Assembly: GCA_938005465.1 (NCBI GenBank)
Contig: CALLNU010000040.1
Coordinates: forward strand, 19,856-83,855
DNA from: an uncultured Collinsella sp.
GTDB lineage: Bacteria; Actinomycetota; Coriobacteriia; Coriobacteriales; Coriobacteriaceae
Direction of reading: 5' to 3'
Length of the DNA: 64,000 nt
Of the stretch, positions 8,302 to 16,220 are shown in pieces. The notes beneath the pieces were generated by a model. It was not told the origin of the DNA, searched no databases, and saw only the letters and a list, made by a program, of their open reading frames with translations. How positions within the stretch are numbered: position 1 is the first letter of the stretch; every line of letters begins with the position of its first letter. The translations under genes were made by a program, and so were the position numbers.

Positions 8302-8913
8302 ATGAACCACGCCAAACGCGTTATCCCGATGTCCGATACATCGATCAGCATTAAGCCTGAGGATATTCAGCCCACTGTGCTGCCCGATGCATTTATTCAG
8401 TCCGATATCGTACGCAAACTCAATACGTTGAGTCTGCCGCGCTATGACCAGTTGCCCAATGTGACGCTCTACCGCGACCAGGTCATTGAGTATGTCGCGC
8501 TGTGGATGGAGCCGCTGTCCCTTTGCGTTGAGCGGCCTATCATTACGCCATCGATGATCAATAACTACGTAAAGGTTGGCCTGGTGCCTGCTCCGGTCAA
8601 AAAGCAATATGGCCGCGAGCAAATTGCGCGTCTCATCGCCATTTGTATCTTTAAGCAGGTGCTGCCCATCGCTGCGGTCCAGGCGCTCTTTAATATTCAG
8701 CGTTTGAGCTACGATGCTCCGACGGCCTTCGATTATGTGGTCGATCAGCTCGAGGCATCGATTCGTTCGGCGTTTTCTGTCGAGCAGACGCCGGTTCCCG
8801 ATACGGCGCATCAGGTAACGCGTGAGTCGCTGCTTGTGCGCAGTGCGGTTTCCTCCTTTGTTTCGAAGGCTTACTTGATGAGCTATCTCAAGTTCAACGG
8901 GTTTAATAGCTAG
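8302..8913 (+). CDS. DUF1836 family protein, likely MerR-like regulator
   Basis: This is a 203-residue cytoplasmic protein with GGAGG six bases before the ATG. The segment ITPSMINNYVKVGLVPAPVKKQYGREQIARL (about residues 86-117) is the DUF1836 signature and resembles a MerR-type helix-turn-helix. DUF1836 proteins are uncharacterised; regulation is inferred. Its neighbour degV, convergent with it, carries the same operator-like sequence, suggesting that the pair belongs to one small regulon. An alternative start at the internal MSDTS would shorten it by nine residues. Confidence 0.75.
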   Translation: MNHAKRVIPMSDTSISIKPEDIQPTVLPDAFIQSDIVRKLNTLSLPRYDQLPNVTLYRDQVIEYVALWMEPLSLCVERPIITPSMINNYVKVGLVPAPVKKQYGREQIARLIAICIFKQVLPIAAVQALFNIQRLSYDAPTAFDYVVDQLEASIRSAFSVEQTPVPDTAHQVTRESLLVRSAVSSFVSKAYLMSYLKFNGFNS

Positions 8914-8925
8914 CCGACGTATAAA

Positions 8926-8967
8926 ACGGGCGGGACAAAGAGCCATCTGTCGCTTTGTCCCGCCCGT
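8926..8967. terminator. Bidirectional terminator between DUF1836 gene and degV
   Basis: ACGGGCGGGACAAAG at 8926-8940 pairs perfectly over 15 bases with 8953-8967; loop of 12 bases, with A-run before and T-run after. It serves both convergent genes. Confidence 0.92.
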
Positions 8968-8985
8968 ATTTTGCTTGGTTGGACT

Positions 8986-9852
8986 TTATTTGCCTGAAGC
9001 TACGCCCATGCCGTAGCCGATGATGAGGCCGTGCATCTCGGCGTAATAGGAATCCAGGCCGTTGCAGGGCATGATGATGGTCTTGGAGCCGGGCCAATGT
9101 TCGACTATGCGATCAGTAAGCGCCTGGGCTCCAGCTTCGTTCTCAACGTGATCGATGATGACCTCACCGCCCGTAAAGCCCTCGGCTTCCATAGTGTCGA
9201 TGATCTTGTTGAGCATCTTCTTTTCGCCACGCGTGTGCCCGACGAGTTCGATTTTACCGGCCTCACTCGCCGTGCCCAAAATGCGGATATTGAGCTTGTT
9301 GGCAATGACGCCGGCTGCCTTAGGGATACGTCCGGCTTTGGCGAGGTTTTCGTAATTGCACAAACTGAAGAGGATTTTGCTGTTCTGTTCAAGGCTATCG
9401 AAGCATGCGCAAGCATCCTCGAATGAGACATTCGGATTGCTTGCAAGATAGCGGTCGAACAGCAAGAAAATGAGGTCCATTTTGCCGCCAGCTGCGCGTG
9501 AATTGACTAGATGAATCTGTCGGTCGGGCTCCTCGGCAAGAACCATATCGCGAGCCGTGGCTGCCGCGTTGTAGCTGCCCGACACGCCCTCAGAGATCGG
9601 CATGCAGATGGTCTTGTCTGCCAATTTGAAGAGCTCGGCCCACTCCCCTACGCTGGGACAAGCGCTCGAAGAAGCGTTCGTCTCCGCCTGAACAGCGCAG
9701 TTGAGCTCATGCACATCGAGCGAAAGGTCATCGACGAATTCACGCTCCCCCACTCGAATTTTGAGGGGCGCAAATGCAAAGGTGGTATGGGGCGCGGTCG
9801 GTTGCCAATCGCGGAGGTTGCAGCTTGAATCGGAGATAAGTGCCCAGCTCAT
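8986..9852 (-). CDS. DegV family fatty-acid-binding protein
   Basis: DegV-fold proteins bind a long-chain fatty acid; FakB members present it to FakA kinase for phospholipid synthesis. The 288 residues show WALISDSSCNL at the N-terminus, the TNASSSACPSVGEW segment with the conserved Ser/Thr-rich loop, MPISEGVSGSYNAA and, towards the C-terminus, GKIELVGHTRGEKK. Whether it serves fatty-acid activation cannot be judged because no FakA gene is nearby. A TATAAT box lies at 9882-9887 and a perfect 31-bp palindrome just upstream, so regulation is likely. Confidence 0.88.
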   Translation of the reverse strand: MSWALISDSSCNLRDWQPTAPHTTFAFAPLKIRVGEREFVDDLSLDVHELNCAVQAETNASSSACPSVGEWAELFKLADKTICMPISEGVSGSYNAAATARDMVLAEEPDRQIHLVNSRAAGGKMDLIFLLFDRYLASNPNVSFEDACACFDSLEQNSKILFSLCNYENLAKAGRIPKAAGVIANKLNIRILGTASEAGKIELVGHTRGEKKMLNKIIDTMEAEGFTGGEVIIDHVENEAGAQALTDRIVEHWPGSKTIIMPCNGLDSYYAEMHGLIIGYGMGVASGK

Positions 9853-9881
9853 AGAGGGTCCTTTCTAATCGTTCCCATTCA

Positions 9882-9940
9882 ATTATAGCCATCTTGCAGA
9901 CCGATTGGGCCGCTATCTAGTATTCAAAACTAGATAGCGG
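9882..9940 (-). promoter_or_regulatory. degV promoter with perfect 31-bp palindromic operator
   Basis: The -10 TATAAT reads leftward at 9882-9887. The palindrome at 9910-9940 has 12-base arms (CCGCTATCTAGT and its complement) around ATTCAAA and abuts the -35 position. The right half plus centre recurs at 8246-8266 before the DUF1836 gene. Confidence 0.7.
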
Positions 9941-9960
9941 ACTGCACTAAAGGCAAAAGA

Positions 9961-9993
9961 ATGGACCCCATGACTCAAAGCCACGAGGTCCAT
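9961..9993 (-). terminator. Terminator of the NlpC/P60 gene
   Basis: ATGGACC at 9961-9967 pairs with GGTCCAT at 9987-9993, with extra pairing inside; on the minus strand it is followed by TCTTTT. Confidence 0.6.
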
Positions 9994-10016
9994 ATCCGTT
10001 TGCTTTATCTGAATAC

Positions 10017-11144
10017 TTAGTAGCGCACGAAAATGTAGTTGTTGTTCATGCCGGCGGCAACGGAGCTGATGATAACACCCGTGTTGTAGTCGGAAGCATG
10101 AATCATCTGACCACCACCGATGTAAATGCCGGTGTGGTACGAGTTGACTACAACGTCACCGGGCTGCGGATCGGACACACGCGTCCAGCCCATAAAGGTG
10201 CCCGTGGTGCCCAGGCGGCAATAGCGACCAGTAAGGCAATAGCTTACAAAACCAGAGCAGTCGAAGCTGTTCGGGCCAATTCCGCCCCAGGAATAGGCGC
10301 AACCAAGCTTGCTGTATGCACGCGAGACAACAGAACCGCCATCGACGGACTGGCTCGGAGCAGAAGGCGTCGGAGCCGGAGCAGGCGTGGAGGGCTGCGG
10401 CGTCGGAGCAGGTGCCGGCGTAGGAGCCGGAGTGTTGCCGCCCTGGTTGTTGTTATTGCTGGTCTGGCCACCGTTGTTGGTGTTCTCGGTCGTACCGGCA
10501 GTCTCATTGCTCACCGTGGCCTTCTCGGCGGTGCTGGCGTTGATGCCGGCCTGCAGCGCGGCGTTGGCCTCGGCCTCGGCGGCAAGCTCGGCCTGCAGCT
10601 GCGAATCCAGGGAGTTCACGACGTTCTGGGCTTCAGCCTGCTGGGCGTTAAGCTCGTCGACCTTCTTTTGCGTGGCGGCGACGTTCTTCTCCTGCTCGGC
10701 CTGCTTATCGGTGAGCTGCTGCTTAAGCTCCTTGACCTCTTGAATGGTCTGAGCTTGCTTATCGGAAACTTTGCCATAGTAGAACAGACGGTTGAGCATA
10801 TCGCTCAGGTCATCGACACCCGTCAGAACCTGAAGCAAGCTCAGGCCGCCGGTCTTATACTCGCCGGCGACATAGGTCGAGAGCTTAGCCTGACCATCGG
10901 CGATCTCCTGCTGCTTTTGCGTGATCTCGCCGGCAGTCTGATCGAGCGCCTGTGTCTGCGTGGCGAGCTCATCGTAAATCTGCTGAGTTTGGGTACCGAT
11001 CTGCTCGAGCTTCGTACGAGCGCAGGCAAGGTCGGATGCGGTATCGGCGTAGGCAGGAGCCGCGAGGCCCAAGCCCAAAACACAAGCGAGGGTTGCCGTA
11101 GCAGCGCAGCGTGCCATGTTTTTGTGCGTGTTTGCTGTGCGCAT
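10017..11144 (-). CDS. Secreted NlpC/P60 peptidoglycan hydrolase with coiled coil
   Basis: The 375-residue protein has a signal peptide (about 1-33, cleavage likely after AYA), a long Gln/Glu/Ala-rich coiled coil (about 40-200), an Asn-rich then Pro-Ala-repeat linker (about 220-265), and a C-terminal NlpC/P60 domain (about 268-375). The catalytic Cys is in FDCSGFVSYC, the His in SYHTGIYIG, and a third polar position in MIHASDYNTG. Coiled coil plus NlpC/P60 is the RipA/CwlO-like layout of endopeptidases that split cell-wall stem peptides during growth or separation. The coiled coil may keep the enzyme inactive until a partner such as FtsEX binds; that is family knowledge, not seen here. Confidence 0.92.
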   Translation of the reverse strand: MRTANTHKNMARCAATATLACVLGLGLAAPAYADTASDLACARTKLEQIGTQTQQIYDELATQTQALDQTAGEITQKQQEIADGQAKLSTYVAGEYKTGGLSLLQVLTGVDDLSDMLNRLFYYGKVSDKQAQTIQEVKELKQQLTDKQAEQEKNVAATQKKVDELNAQQAEAQNVVNSLDSQLQAELAAEAEANAALQAGINASTAEKATVSNETAGTTENTNNGGQTSNNNNQGGNTPAPTPAPAPTPQPSTPAPAPTPSAPSQSVDGGSVVSRAYSKLGCAYSWGGIGPNSFDCSGFVSYCLTGRYCRLGTTGTFMGWTRVSDPQPGDVVVNSYHTGIYIGGGQMIHASDYNTGVIISSVAAGMNNNYIFVRY

Positions 11145-11176
11145 GTAGCTTCCTTTCCAGTAACTAAGGGTAACGG

Positions 11177-11707
11177 CTAGTCCACCGTCACCAGGCTAAA
11201 GAGCTCCACATCGTCATTAGACGGTGTGAGCTTCTCGCGCGGGTTGAGAAACGCAAGCTCAAGGATACAACCGTAACCGACAAGCTTTGCGCCCATATCT
11301 CGCACCAGTTTACCTGTTGCCTCGACGGTTCCGCCCGTCGCGACCAAGTCGTCCAGAATCAACACGGTATCTTTAGAGCTGATAGCGTCGGCATGGATTT
11401 CAATTGAATCGGTGCCGTACTCGAGCTCGTAGCTCTGACTTACGGTCTCGCGCGGTAGCTTGCCAGGTTTACGTGCGGGAACAAAGCCGGCGCCAAGGGC
11501 TACAGCCACCGGTACGCCAACCATAAAGCCGCGAGCCTCGGGACCCACGACCTTGGTGATTCCCATGCCGGCAAAGTGCTCGGCGAGGGCATCGGTCATG
11601 GCTTTGAGCGCCTCGGGATTGCCAAAGAGCGGCGTGATGTCTTTAAAGATGACTCCGGGCTCGGGATAGTCGGGGATGTCGACGATTTGAGATTCGAAGT
11701 CGTACAT
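11177..11707 (-). CDS. apt: Adenine phosphoribosyltransferase
   Basis: Apt salvages adenine with PRPP to AMP. The start is set at ATG 11707 (MYDFESQI) with AAGG seven bases before it. The 176 residues show PGVIFKDITPLF, GPEARGFMVG and the PRPP-binding loop LILDDLVATGGT. Length and motifs are normal. It lies 32 bases upstream of the NlpC/P60 gene and 40 bases after the MerR gene; in many Gram-positives apt sits beside relA, which is not the case here. Confidence 0.96.
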   Translation of the reverse strand: MYDFESQIVDIPDYPEPGVIFKDITPLFGNPEALKAMTDALAEHFAGMGITKVVGPEARGFMVGVPVAVALGAGFVPARKPGKLPRETVSQSYELEYGTDSIEIHADAISSKDTVLILDDLVATGGTVEATGKLVRDMGAKLVGYGCILELAFLNPREKLTPSNDDVELFSLVTVD

Positions 11708-11747
11708 TGCATGACCTTTCAATGGGTTGCCGAAATTTCAGCAGCGG

Positions 11748-12626
11748 TTATTTGCCCGCGGTGGCGGCGCCGGATTGCGAAGGGGCGACGACTTTGAGCG
11801 GCTTTACGAGAGAATCCTCGTGCGAAACCGGCGCGGCTGGCTCTTCGTTTTTGGCCTTGGTGGACTCGGAGCGAGTGATTTCCTCATCGAGTGCATCGAT
11901 GTCGGCGTCCTCGACCACGGCGTTGAGCGACTCAAAAACGCGGTTCTTGAGCAGCGCAGTGTGCACACCTTCCGTCAGGTCGTGAAGCTTCTTAAACGCA
12001 CGCTCGAGCTTGGCGTCGCGCTCGTCATCGGAGGTATCCATGCCGAGCATGCTCACGAGCACCTGCTCAAACATCGAGGACTCGCGGTTGGCGGAAGACA
12101 CGTACTGACGCAGGTTGCGCGGCTCGATATGGAAGCGCGACAGCTCGGAGCAGTAGCGGATGATCGGGAAATCGCGACCATCGACGAGCTCACGATTTTG
12201 CGGGCTCTTGATGATGCGAATGAGGTCGTTCTCGGCGAGCGAGCGGATAAACGAAATCTCGACGCCCAGCATATCGGGAATGGTCTCGATGGGATGCAGC
12301 TTTTGCTTTGTCTCCTTGGGCTCCGTCTTGAGTGGAACATCGGACAGCAAGCCCACCTCGTAGGCGAGCGTTGACAGGTCCGTGGCGTTTTCCAAGCGCT
12401 GCTTAATCACGTTGAGCGGCATGTAGCGAGTCTTCTGCAAGTGCAGAATGACCTCCAGGCGATCAACGTCCTCCTTGGAGTACTGACGGTATCCCTTAGG
12501 CGTACGATGAGGGGTAATGAGCCCCTCATCCTCTAGAAATCTAATTTTTGAGTTCGAAAGATCGGGGTATGCGCCTCGAAGTAAGTTGACGACTTGGCCG
12601 ATACTCAGATAGTTGCGTTCGGCCAT
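11748..12626 (-). CDS. MerR-family regulator, FtsR-like
   Basis: The N-terminal 75 residues form a MerR winged helix (LSIGQVVNLL, SKIRFLEDEGLITPHRT, GYRQYSKEDVDRLEVIL). Residues 95-160 form a second helical region and the C-terminus is acidic and Ser/Ala-rich. The total is 292 residues. It lies 3 bases after an FHA protein gene. In Corynebacterium the FHA protein OdhI is likewise beside a MerR protein (FtsR) that regulates ftsZ; the assignment to that group rests on this neighbourhood and on length, so it is a moderate inference. Confidence 0.75.
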   Translation of the reverse strand: MAERNYLSIGQVVNLLRGAYPDLSNSKIRFLEDEGLITPHRTPKGYRQYSKEDVDRLEVILHLQKTRYMPLNVIKQRLENATDLSTLAYEVGLLSDVPLKTEPKETKQKLHPIETIPDMLGVEISFIRSLAENDLIRIIKSPQNRELVDGRDFPIIRYCSELSRFHIEPRNLRQYVSSANRESSMFEQVLVSMLGMDTSDDERDAKLERAFKKLHDLTEGVHTALLKNRVFESLNAVVEDADIDALDEEITRSESTKAKNEEPAAPVSHEDSLVKPLKVVAPSQSGAATAGK

Positions 12627-12629
12627 GCC

Positions 12630-13064
12630 CTACTCACCGGTTTCGATGCGCTCCGGCGTGCTCTCGTGGTAGATGAGCGTAAACGTACCGATCTGGACGG
12701 AAGAACCGTCGTGCAGCGGGGCTGCGTTGACAATGGCGCCGTCGACCCAGGTGCCATTGAGCGAGCCCAGGTCCTCGATGCGAGCGCCGAGGCCCTTGCG
12801 AATAATGCGCGCATGGCTGCGCGAAACGGTCATGTCGTTGAGGAAGATGCCGTTCGCGGGATCGCGACCGATGGTGGTCACGTCGTCCTCGAGCTCAAAG
12901 GCGGCACCAGTCTGCGGACCCTTGACGATGGACAGAACGGGGGCGGTGATGCGCACGTTGGCCATGAGGTCGGGAACGGTGACGTCGCTTGAAGGCACGC
13001 GGAATACGCAGGTAGCGTCAGCAGTCTTATCATTCTGAGGCATATTGTTAACCATGTTGTCCAT
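12630..13064 (-). CDS. FHA-domain protein, GarA/OdhI-like
   Basis: With the ATG at 13064 (MDNMVNNMP) the protein has 144 residues. The FHA domain (about 45-133) keeps TIGRDPANGIFLND, SRSHARI and SLNGTWVDG, the phosphothreonine-binding loop residues. Near the N-terminus DATCVFR resembles the ETTSVFR phosphorylation motif of GarA/OdhI, with the second Thr conserved. In actinobacteria that family switches 2-oxoglutarate metabolism when phosphorylated by PknB/PknG. Here the function is inferred only; the start among three nearby Met codons is uncertain. Confidence 0.82.
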   Translation of the reverse strand: MDNMVNNMPQNDKTADATCVFRVPSSDVTVPDLMANVRITAPVLSIVKGPQTGAAFELEDDVTTIGRDPANGIFLNDMTVSRSHARIIRKGLGARIEDLGSLNGTWVDGAIVNAAPLHDGSSVQIGTFTLIYHESTPERIETGE

Positions 13065-13130
13065 GACAACCCCTAACTTATCGCGGACGTGCCGCAAATA
13101 ATGAATCGTACGTAATCATACCCCAACGAA

Positions 13131-13835
13131 TCAGTCTTCGATTTCAGGGTTCAGAAAGTCGATGTCCTCGTCCTCGGGATGCGTGAGAGCCTGTTTAATG
13201 GCCGCTCCGCCCTTAATGGAGTAGATGACAGCGGTGAGCATGGAGAAGATCACGCCGCCGTACACAAAGAAGATGCCGAGGGGCACCGAGCTTCCGTTGA
13301 GGCCCGGGAAGGCCGTAAGGGTTGAAGGTAAAAGATGCAGGCCGTCAATAACGGGGAACCCGAGCAGCATAAGCGAGAAGCCGGTCATGAGCAGCGCTGT
13401 GGCAATCTTTCCGGGGAAGACGACATCGATGGGGCGACGGTGATAATGACGAACGATAAGCGTGCCGATGCCCAGATAGATGTCGCGGCCAATAATGAGC
13501 ACGCAGACCCAGATGGGCAGTTCTCCGCGAACCACCAGTCCCAAGACGCCGGTGAACAGCAGCGCACGGTCGCAGATGGGATCCATGACCTTGCCGAGCC
13601 ACGAGACCGTCTTGGTCATGCGGGCGATCTGACCGTCCATCCAGTCGGTGGAGGCGGCAACGGCGTAGATAACGATGGCGATGACACGGTTGTTATCCAT
13701 CACAAACAGGTACAGGAATACCAGGGTGAGGATCAGGCGCGTAAAGGTGATGAAATTGGAGATCGTAAAGATCTTATTCGACGGGTAATCGGAAGTGCCG
13801 ATAAGCTCCTTTTTGATCTTCTTTTTGATGCCCAC
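13131..13835 (-). CDS. pgsA: CDP-alcohol phosphatidyltransferase (PgsA-type)
   Basis: I choose the GTG at 13835, which has GGGGGAG four bases upstream and lies about 30 bases downstream of a good promoter; the longer reading frame would run through a large inverted repeat. The 234-residue protein has several membrane helices and the full CDP-alcohol motif DGQIARMTKTVSWLGKVMD followed by PICD, with the four Asp residues in DWMDG, VMD and ICD. The likely product is phosphatidylglycerophosphate. The C-terminal tail is acidic (HPEDEDIDF), unusual but not diagnostic. Confidence 0.88.
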   Translation of the reverse strand: MGIKKKIKKELIGTSDYPSNKIFTISNFITFTRLILTLVFLYLFVMDNNRVIAIVIYAVAASTDWMDGQIARMTKTVSWLGKVMDPICDRALLFTGVLGLVVRGELPIWVCVLIIGRDIYLGIGTLIVRHYHRRPIDVVFPGKIATALLMTGFSLMLLGFPVIDGLHLLPSTLTAFPGLNGSSVPLGIFFVYGGVIFSMLTAVIYSIKGGAAIKQALTHPEDEDIDFLNPEIED

Positions 13836-13871
13836 AGGACTCCCCCGCTGGTTAACGACAAAACTTTCGAT

Positions 13872-13900
13872 ACTATACCCGTTCCGGCGATGTCTATCCA
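13872..13900 (-). promoter_or_regulatory. Promoter of pgsA
   Basis: On the minus strand TGGATA (13895-13900) and TATAGT (13872-13877) are separated by 17 bases, giving a start near 13865 and a 30-base leader to the GTG. Confidence 0.55.
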
Positions 13901-13961
13901 GCGTAAGCATAGAGAGTCCAGACATGTGGAGGGCGCTTTTAGGCGGCGGGGATTTCGCATT

Positions 13962-14020
13962 CGTGTACATCAGCCTCCAAACATGTCGAAAAATGTCGAT
14001 TTTGGTGGCTGATGTACACG
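13962..14020. repeat. 20-bp inverted repeat with internal ATGTCG repeats
   Basis: Arms 13962-13981 and 14001-14020 (CGTGTACATCAGCC...) pair at 19 of 20 positions. The 19-base centre holds two ATGTCG copies. It is a non-coding stretch between pgsA and tRNA-Pro, upstream of the pgsA promoter. No T-run follows. Confidence 0.75.
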
Positions 14021-14085
14021 TTTTGATTCGGTGGTTACATCGAGCGGGAACGTTGTTGCTTTAAGCAAAATAATCATGGTGATTA

Positions 14086-14119
14086 AAACAAAAAAGGTCA
14101 GGCACTAGGTGCCTGACCT
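14086..14119 (-). terminator. Terminator of tRNA-Pro
   Basis: AGGTCAGGCAC at 14095-14105 pairs perfectly with 14109-14119 around TAG; on the minus strand a run of six T follows. Confidence 0.92.
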
Positions 14120-14131
14120 GCAAACTTCTGG

Positions 14132-14205
<74 letters not shown>

Positions 14206-14285
14206 AAGCTTATGTTTGTTGCTCTGCTCTCGCTTGCAACAGGGAGTATATTAACCCGAAACTTTAGACTTGTGCAAGAACTTTT

Positions 14286-15497
14286 TTATAAATTTTGAAG
14301 CAAGTCCAAAATTGTATCTGCGAGCTGGGGTTTTGTTAGCACGGGAAGTTCTTGCGTACCCGTTGTGCTCACAATCCAGGCCTTGTTAGTGTCGGTTCCA
14401 AAGCCCGAATCGGCGCGCGAGACATCGTTGGCGATAATGGCATCGCAGCCCTTGCGGGCCAATTTGCGCTCGGCGTACTCGACAACGTTATCGGTCTCGG
14501 CCGCAAATCCGATTACGCACCGCTCGCCCTTCTGGCGCGAGAGCTCGGCCAAAATATCGACCGTTTCGACAAGCTCGATGCGATCCAGGCGTTCGTTGGC
14601 CTTTTTGAGCTTATGGTCCGCAGGGGTGGCGGGGGTATAGTCGGCGACGGCGGCCGCACAAATTGCCGCATCGGCCGTCTGGAAGGCGCTGAGCGCTGCC
14701 TGCAGCATTTCAGCGGCGGTCTGCACGCGCACGCACTCCACGCCGCGGGGGACATCGAGCGATGTCGGTCCCAGCACAAGCTTGACCGCAGCACCGCGGC
14801 GAGCGGCCTCCCCTGCCAGGGCGATGCCCATCTTGCCTGATGAGCGGTTGCCAATGAATCGCACCGGGTCGATTGGTTCGTGCGTGGGGCCGGCAGTGAT
14901 GACGACGCGCTTGCCTGCCAGGTCCTGAGGCACGGGTTTGAGCACCTCACATACAGCCTCGACGATGTCCTCGGGCTCGCTCATGCGTCCCATGTCCACG
15001 TCGCCGCAGGCAAGGTAGCCGCTGCCGGGTCCCACAACATGGACACCGCGCTCGCGCAGCGTGGCCATGTTGGCCTGCGTCGCCGGCGCCTTCCACATGC
15101 CGTTGTTCATAGCGGGTGCGATCACGATGGGTCGCGGCGTCGCAAGCAGCGTGGTGGAAATAAGGTCATCGGCGATGCCGTTGGCCATCTTGGCGATGAT
15201 ATTGGCCGTCGCGGGCGCCACGACCACCAGATCGGGCTCCTGCGCAAGCGAGATATGGTGGATGGGGTCAGACGGGTCGTCGAATAGCCCAACCGCGACC
15301 GGCTCATTGGTGAGCGCGCGGAACGTGAGCGGGCCCACGAACTCCGTGGCATGCTCGCTCATAACGACTTTGACACGTGCGCCGCGCTTTTGCAGCAGGC
15401 GCACGATATTGCACGACTTATAGGCGGCGATCCCGCCGGTAATGCCCAGCAGGATCGTTTTTCCCTCAAGTTGCATTGAATTGTTGGATGCCGCCAT
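14286..15497 (-). CDS. coaBC: Bifunctional phosphopantothenoylcysteine decarboxylase / phosphopantothenate-cysteine ligase
   Basis: CoaBC performs two steps of coenzyme A synthesis. The CoaC half (about 1-185) has the flavin-binding GITGGIAAYK, HHISLAQ with the active His, PAMNNGMW and the flexible flap Cys in GYLACGDVDMG. The CoaB half (about 190-403) has NRSSGKMG, AAVADYTP, KANERL and GFAAETDN. The length of 403 is typical. It is the last gene of the long leftward array; the ATG lies 4 bases after the zinc-ribbon gene stop, with AAGGA as ribosome site. tRNA-Pro follows. Confidence 0.96.
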   Translation of the reverse strand: MAASNNSMQLEGKTILLGITGGIAAYKSCNIVRLLQKRGARVKVVMSEHATEFVGPLTFRALTNEPVAVGLFDDPSDPIHHISLAQEPDLVVVAPATANIIAKMANGIADDLISTTLLATPRPIVIAPAMNNGMWKAPATQANMATLRERGVHVVGPGSGYLACGDVDMGRMSEPEDIVEAVCEVLKPVPQDLAGKRVVITAGPTHEPIDPVRFIGNRSSGKMGIALAGEAARRGAAVKLVLGPTSLDVPRGVECVRVQTAAEMLQAALSAFQTADAAICAAAVADYTPATPADHKLKKANERLDRIELVETVDILAELSRQKGERCVIGFAAETDNVVEYAERKLARKGCDAIIANDVSRADSGFGTDTNKAWIVSTTGTQELPVLTKPQLADTILDLLQNL

Positions 15498-15500
15498 CGT

Positions 15501-16220
15501 TTAAGCTTCCTTGCTCGGGAGTACCAGGAGGCGGTGGCAGTACGGGCAGTGCGTAATCTCGCTACCGTCGTGGTTGAGGTCGCTCATGGACGATGCCTGC
15601 AGCGCGGTGTGGCAGACTGTGGGGATGTTGCCCTGGATGGTCTCGACGGCCAGGCCGCGGAACTGCTTGAGCAGACGCTCGTAGTCGGTGAGCACGTCGG
15701 CCGGCAGCGTGGCGGCAAGCGCGGTGCGTTCCTTAGTGGCGGCGTCAATCTGAGCCTGCAGGTCGGCAGCCTTAGTGCGGGCGGCCTTGGTATCGGCCTT
15801 CACGCCCTCCTCGAACTTGGCGATAATTGCCTGTGCGCGGGCCTCGCGGTCGAGCGCCTCCTTATGGGCGACAACGACGTCCTTGCGGGTGTGCTCAATC
15901 TTGTCCAGACGCTTGGCCAGGGTTGCGAGTTCATTCTCCAGGTCCTGAACCTCACGGTAGTCGGAACCGTCGACGTGGCGCTTCTTGGCAGCCTCAATGG
16001 CGTTGTTGGTCTGAATCTCGGTGGTGTTGAGATCGTCGAGCTCAATGTCCAGGTCCTTGCGCTGGGCGTAGAGCTTGGTCATCTCGGCTTTGAGCTTAAC
16101 GTAGGTCTTACGCTTGGAAGCGAGCTCCTTGAGCTCCGGCATATTGGCAAGTTCGCTCTTGTTGCGGGCGAGCTCCAAATCGATCTGTTGCAGCTTGAGT
16201 AGCGTAGCGCCGGCGCTCAT
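15501..16220 (-). CDS. Coiled-coil C4-type zinc-ribbon protein
   Basis: The start is the ATG at 16220 after AAAGGAGAG, overlapping the Nif3 stop by four bases (ATGA). The 239-residue protein is mostly antiparallel coiled coil (about 10-175), with a C-terminal zinc ribbon of the CT398 type: TVCHTAL and, further on, THCPYCHRLL, giving a Cys/His metal site. Such proteins often neighbour Nif3 genes; a nucleic-acid or scaffold role has been suggested but is not settled. Confidence 0.85.
   Translation of the reverse strand: MSAGATLLKLQQIDLELARNKSELANMPELKELASKRKTYVKLKAEMTKLYAQRKDLDIELDDLNTTEIQTNNAIEAAKKRHVDGSDYREVQDLENELATLAKRLDKIEHTRKDVVVAHKEALDREARAQAIIAKFEEGVKADTKAARTKAADLQAQIDAATKERTALAATLPADVLTDYERLLKQFRGLAVETIQGNIPTVCHTALQASSMSDLNHDGSEITHCPYCHRLLVLPSKEA

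Noticed and set aside
13835..13970. A longer N-terminus for pgsA beginning at 13970
   Set aside because: It would cross the promoter and part of the 20-bp inverted repeat; the GTG at 13835 has a far better ribosome site.
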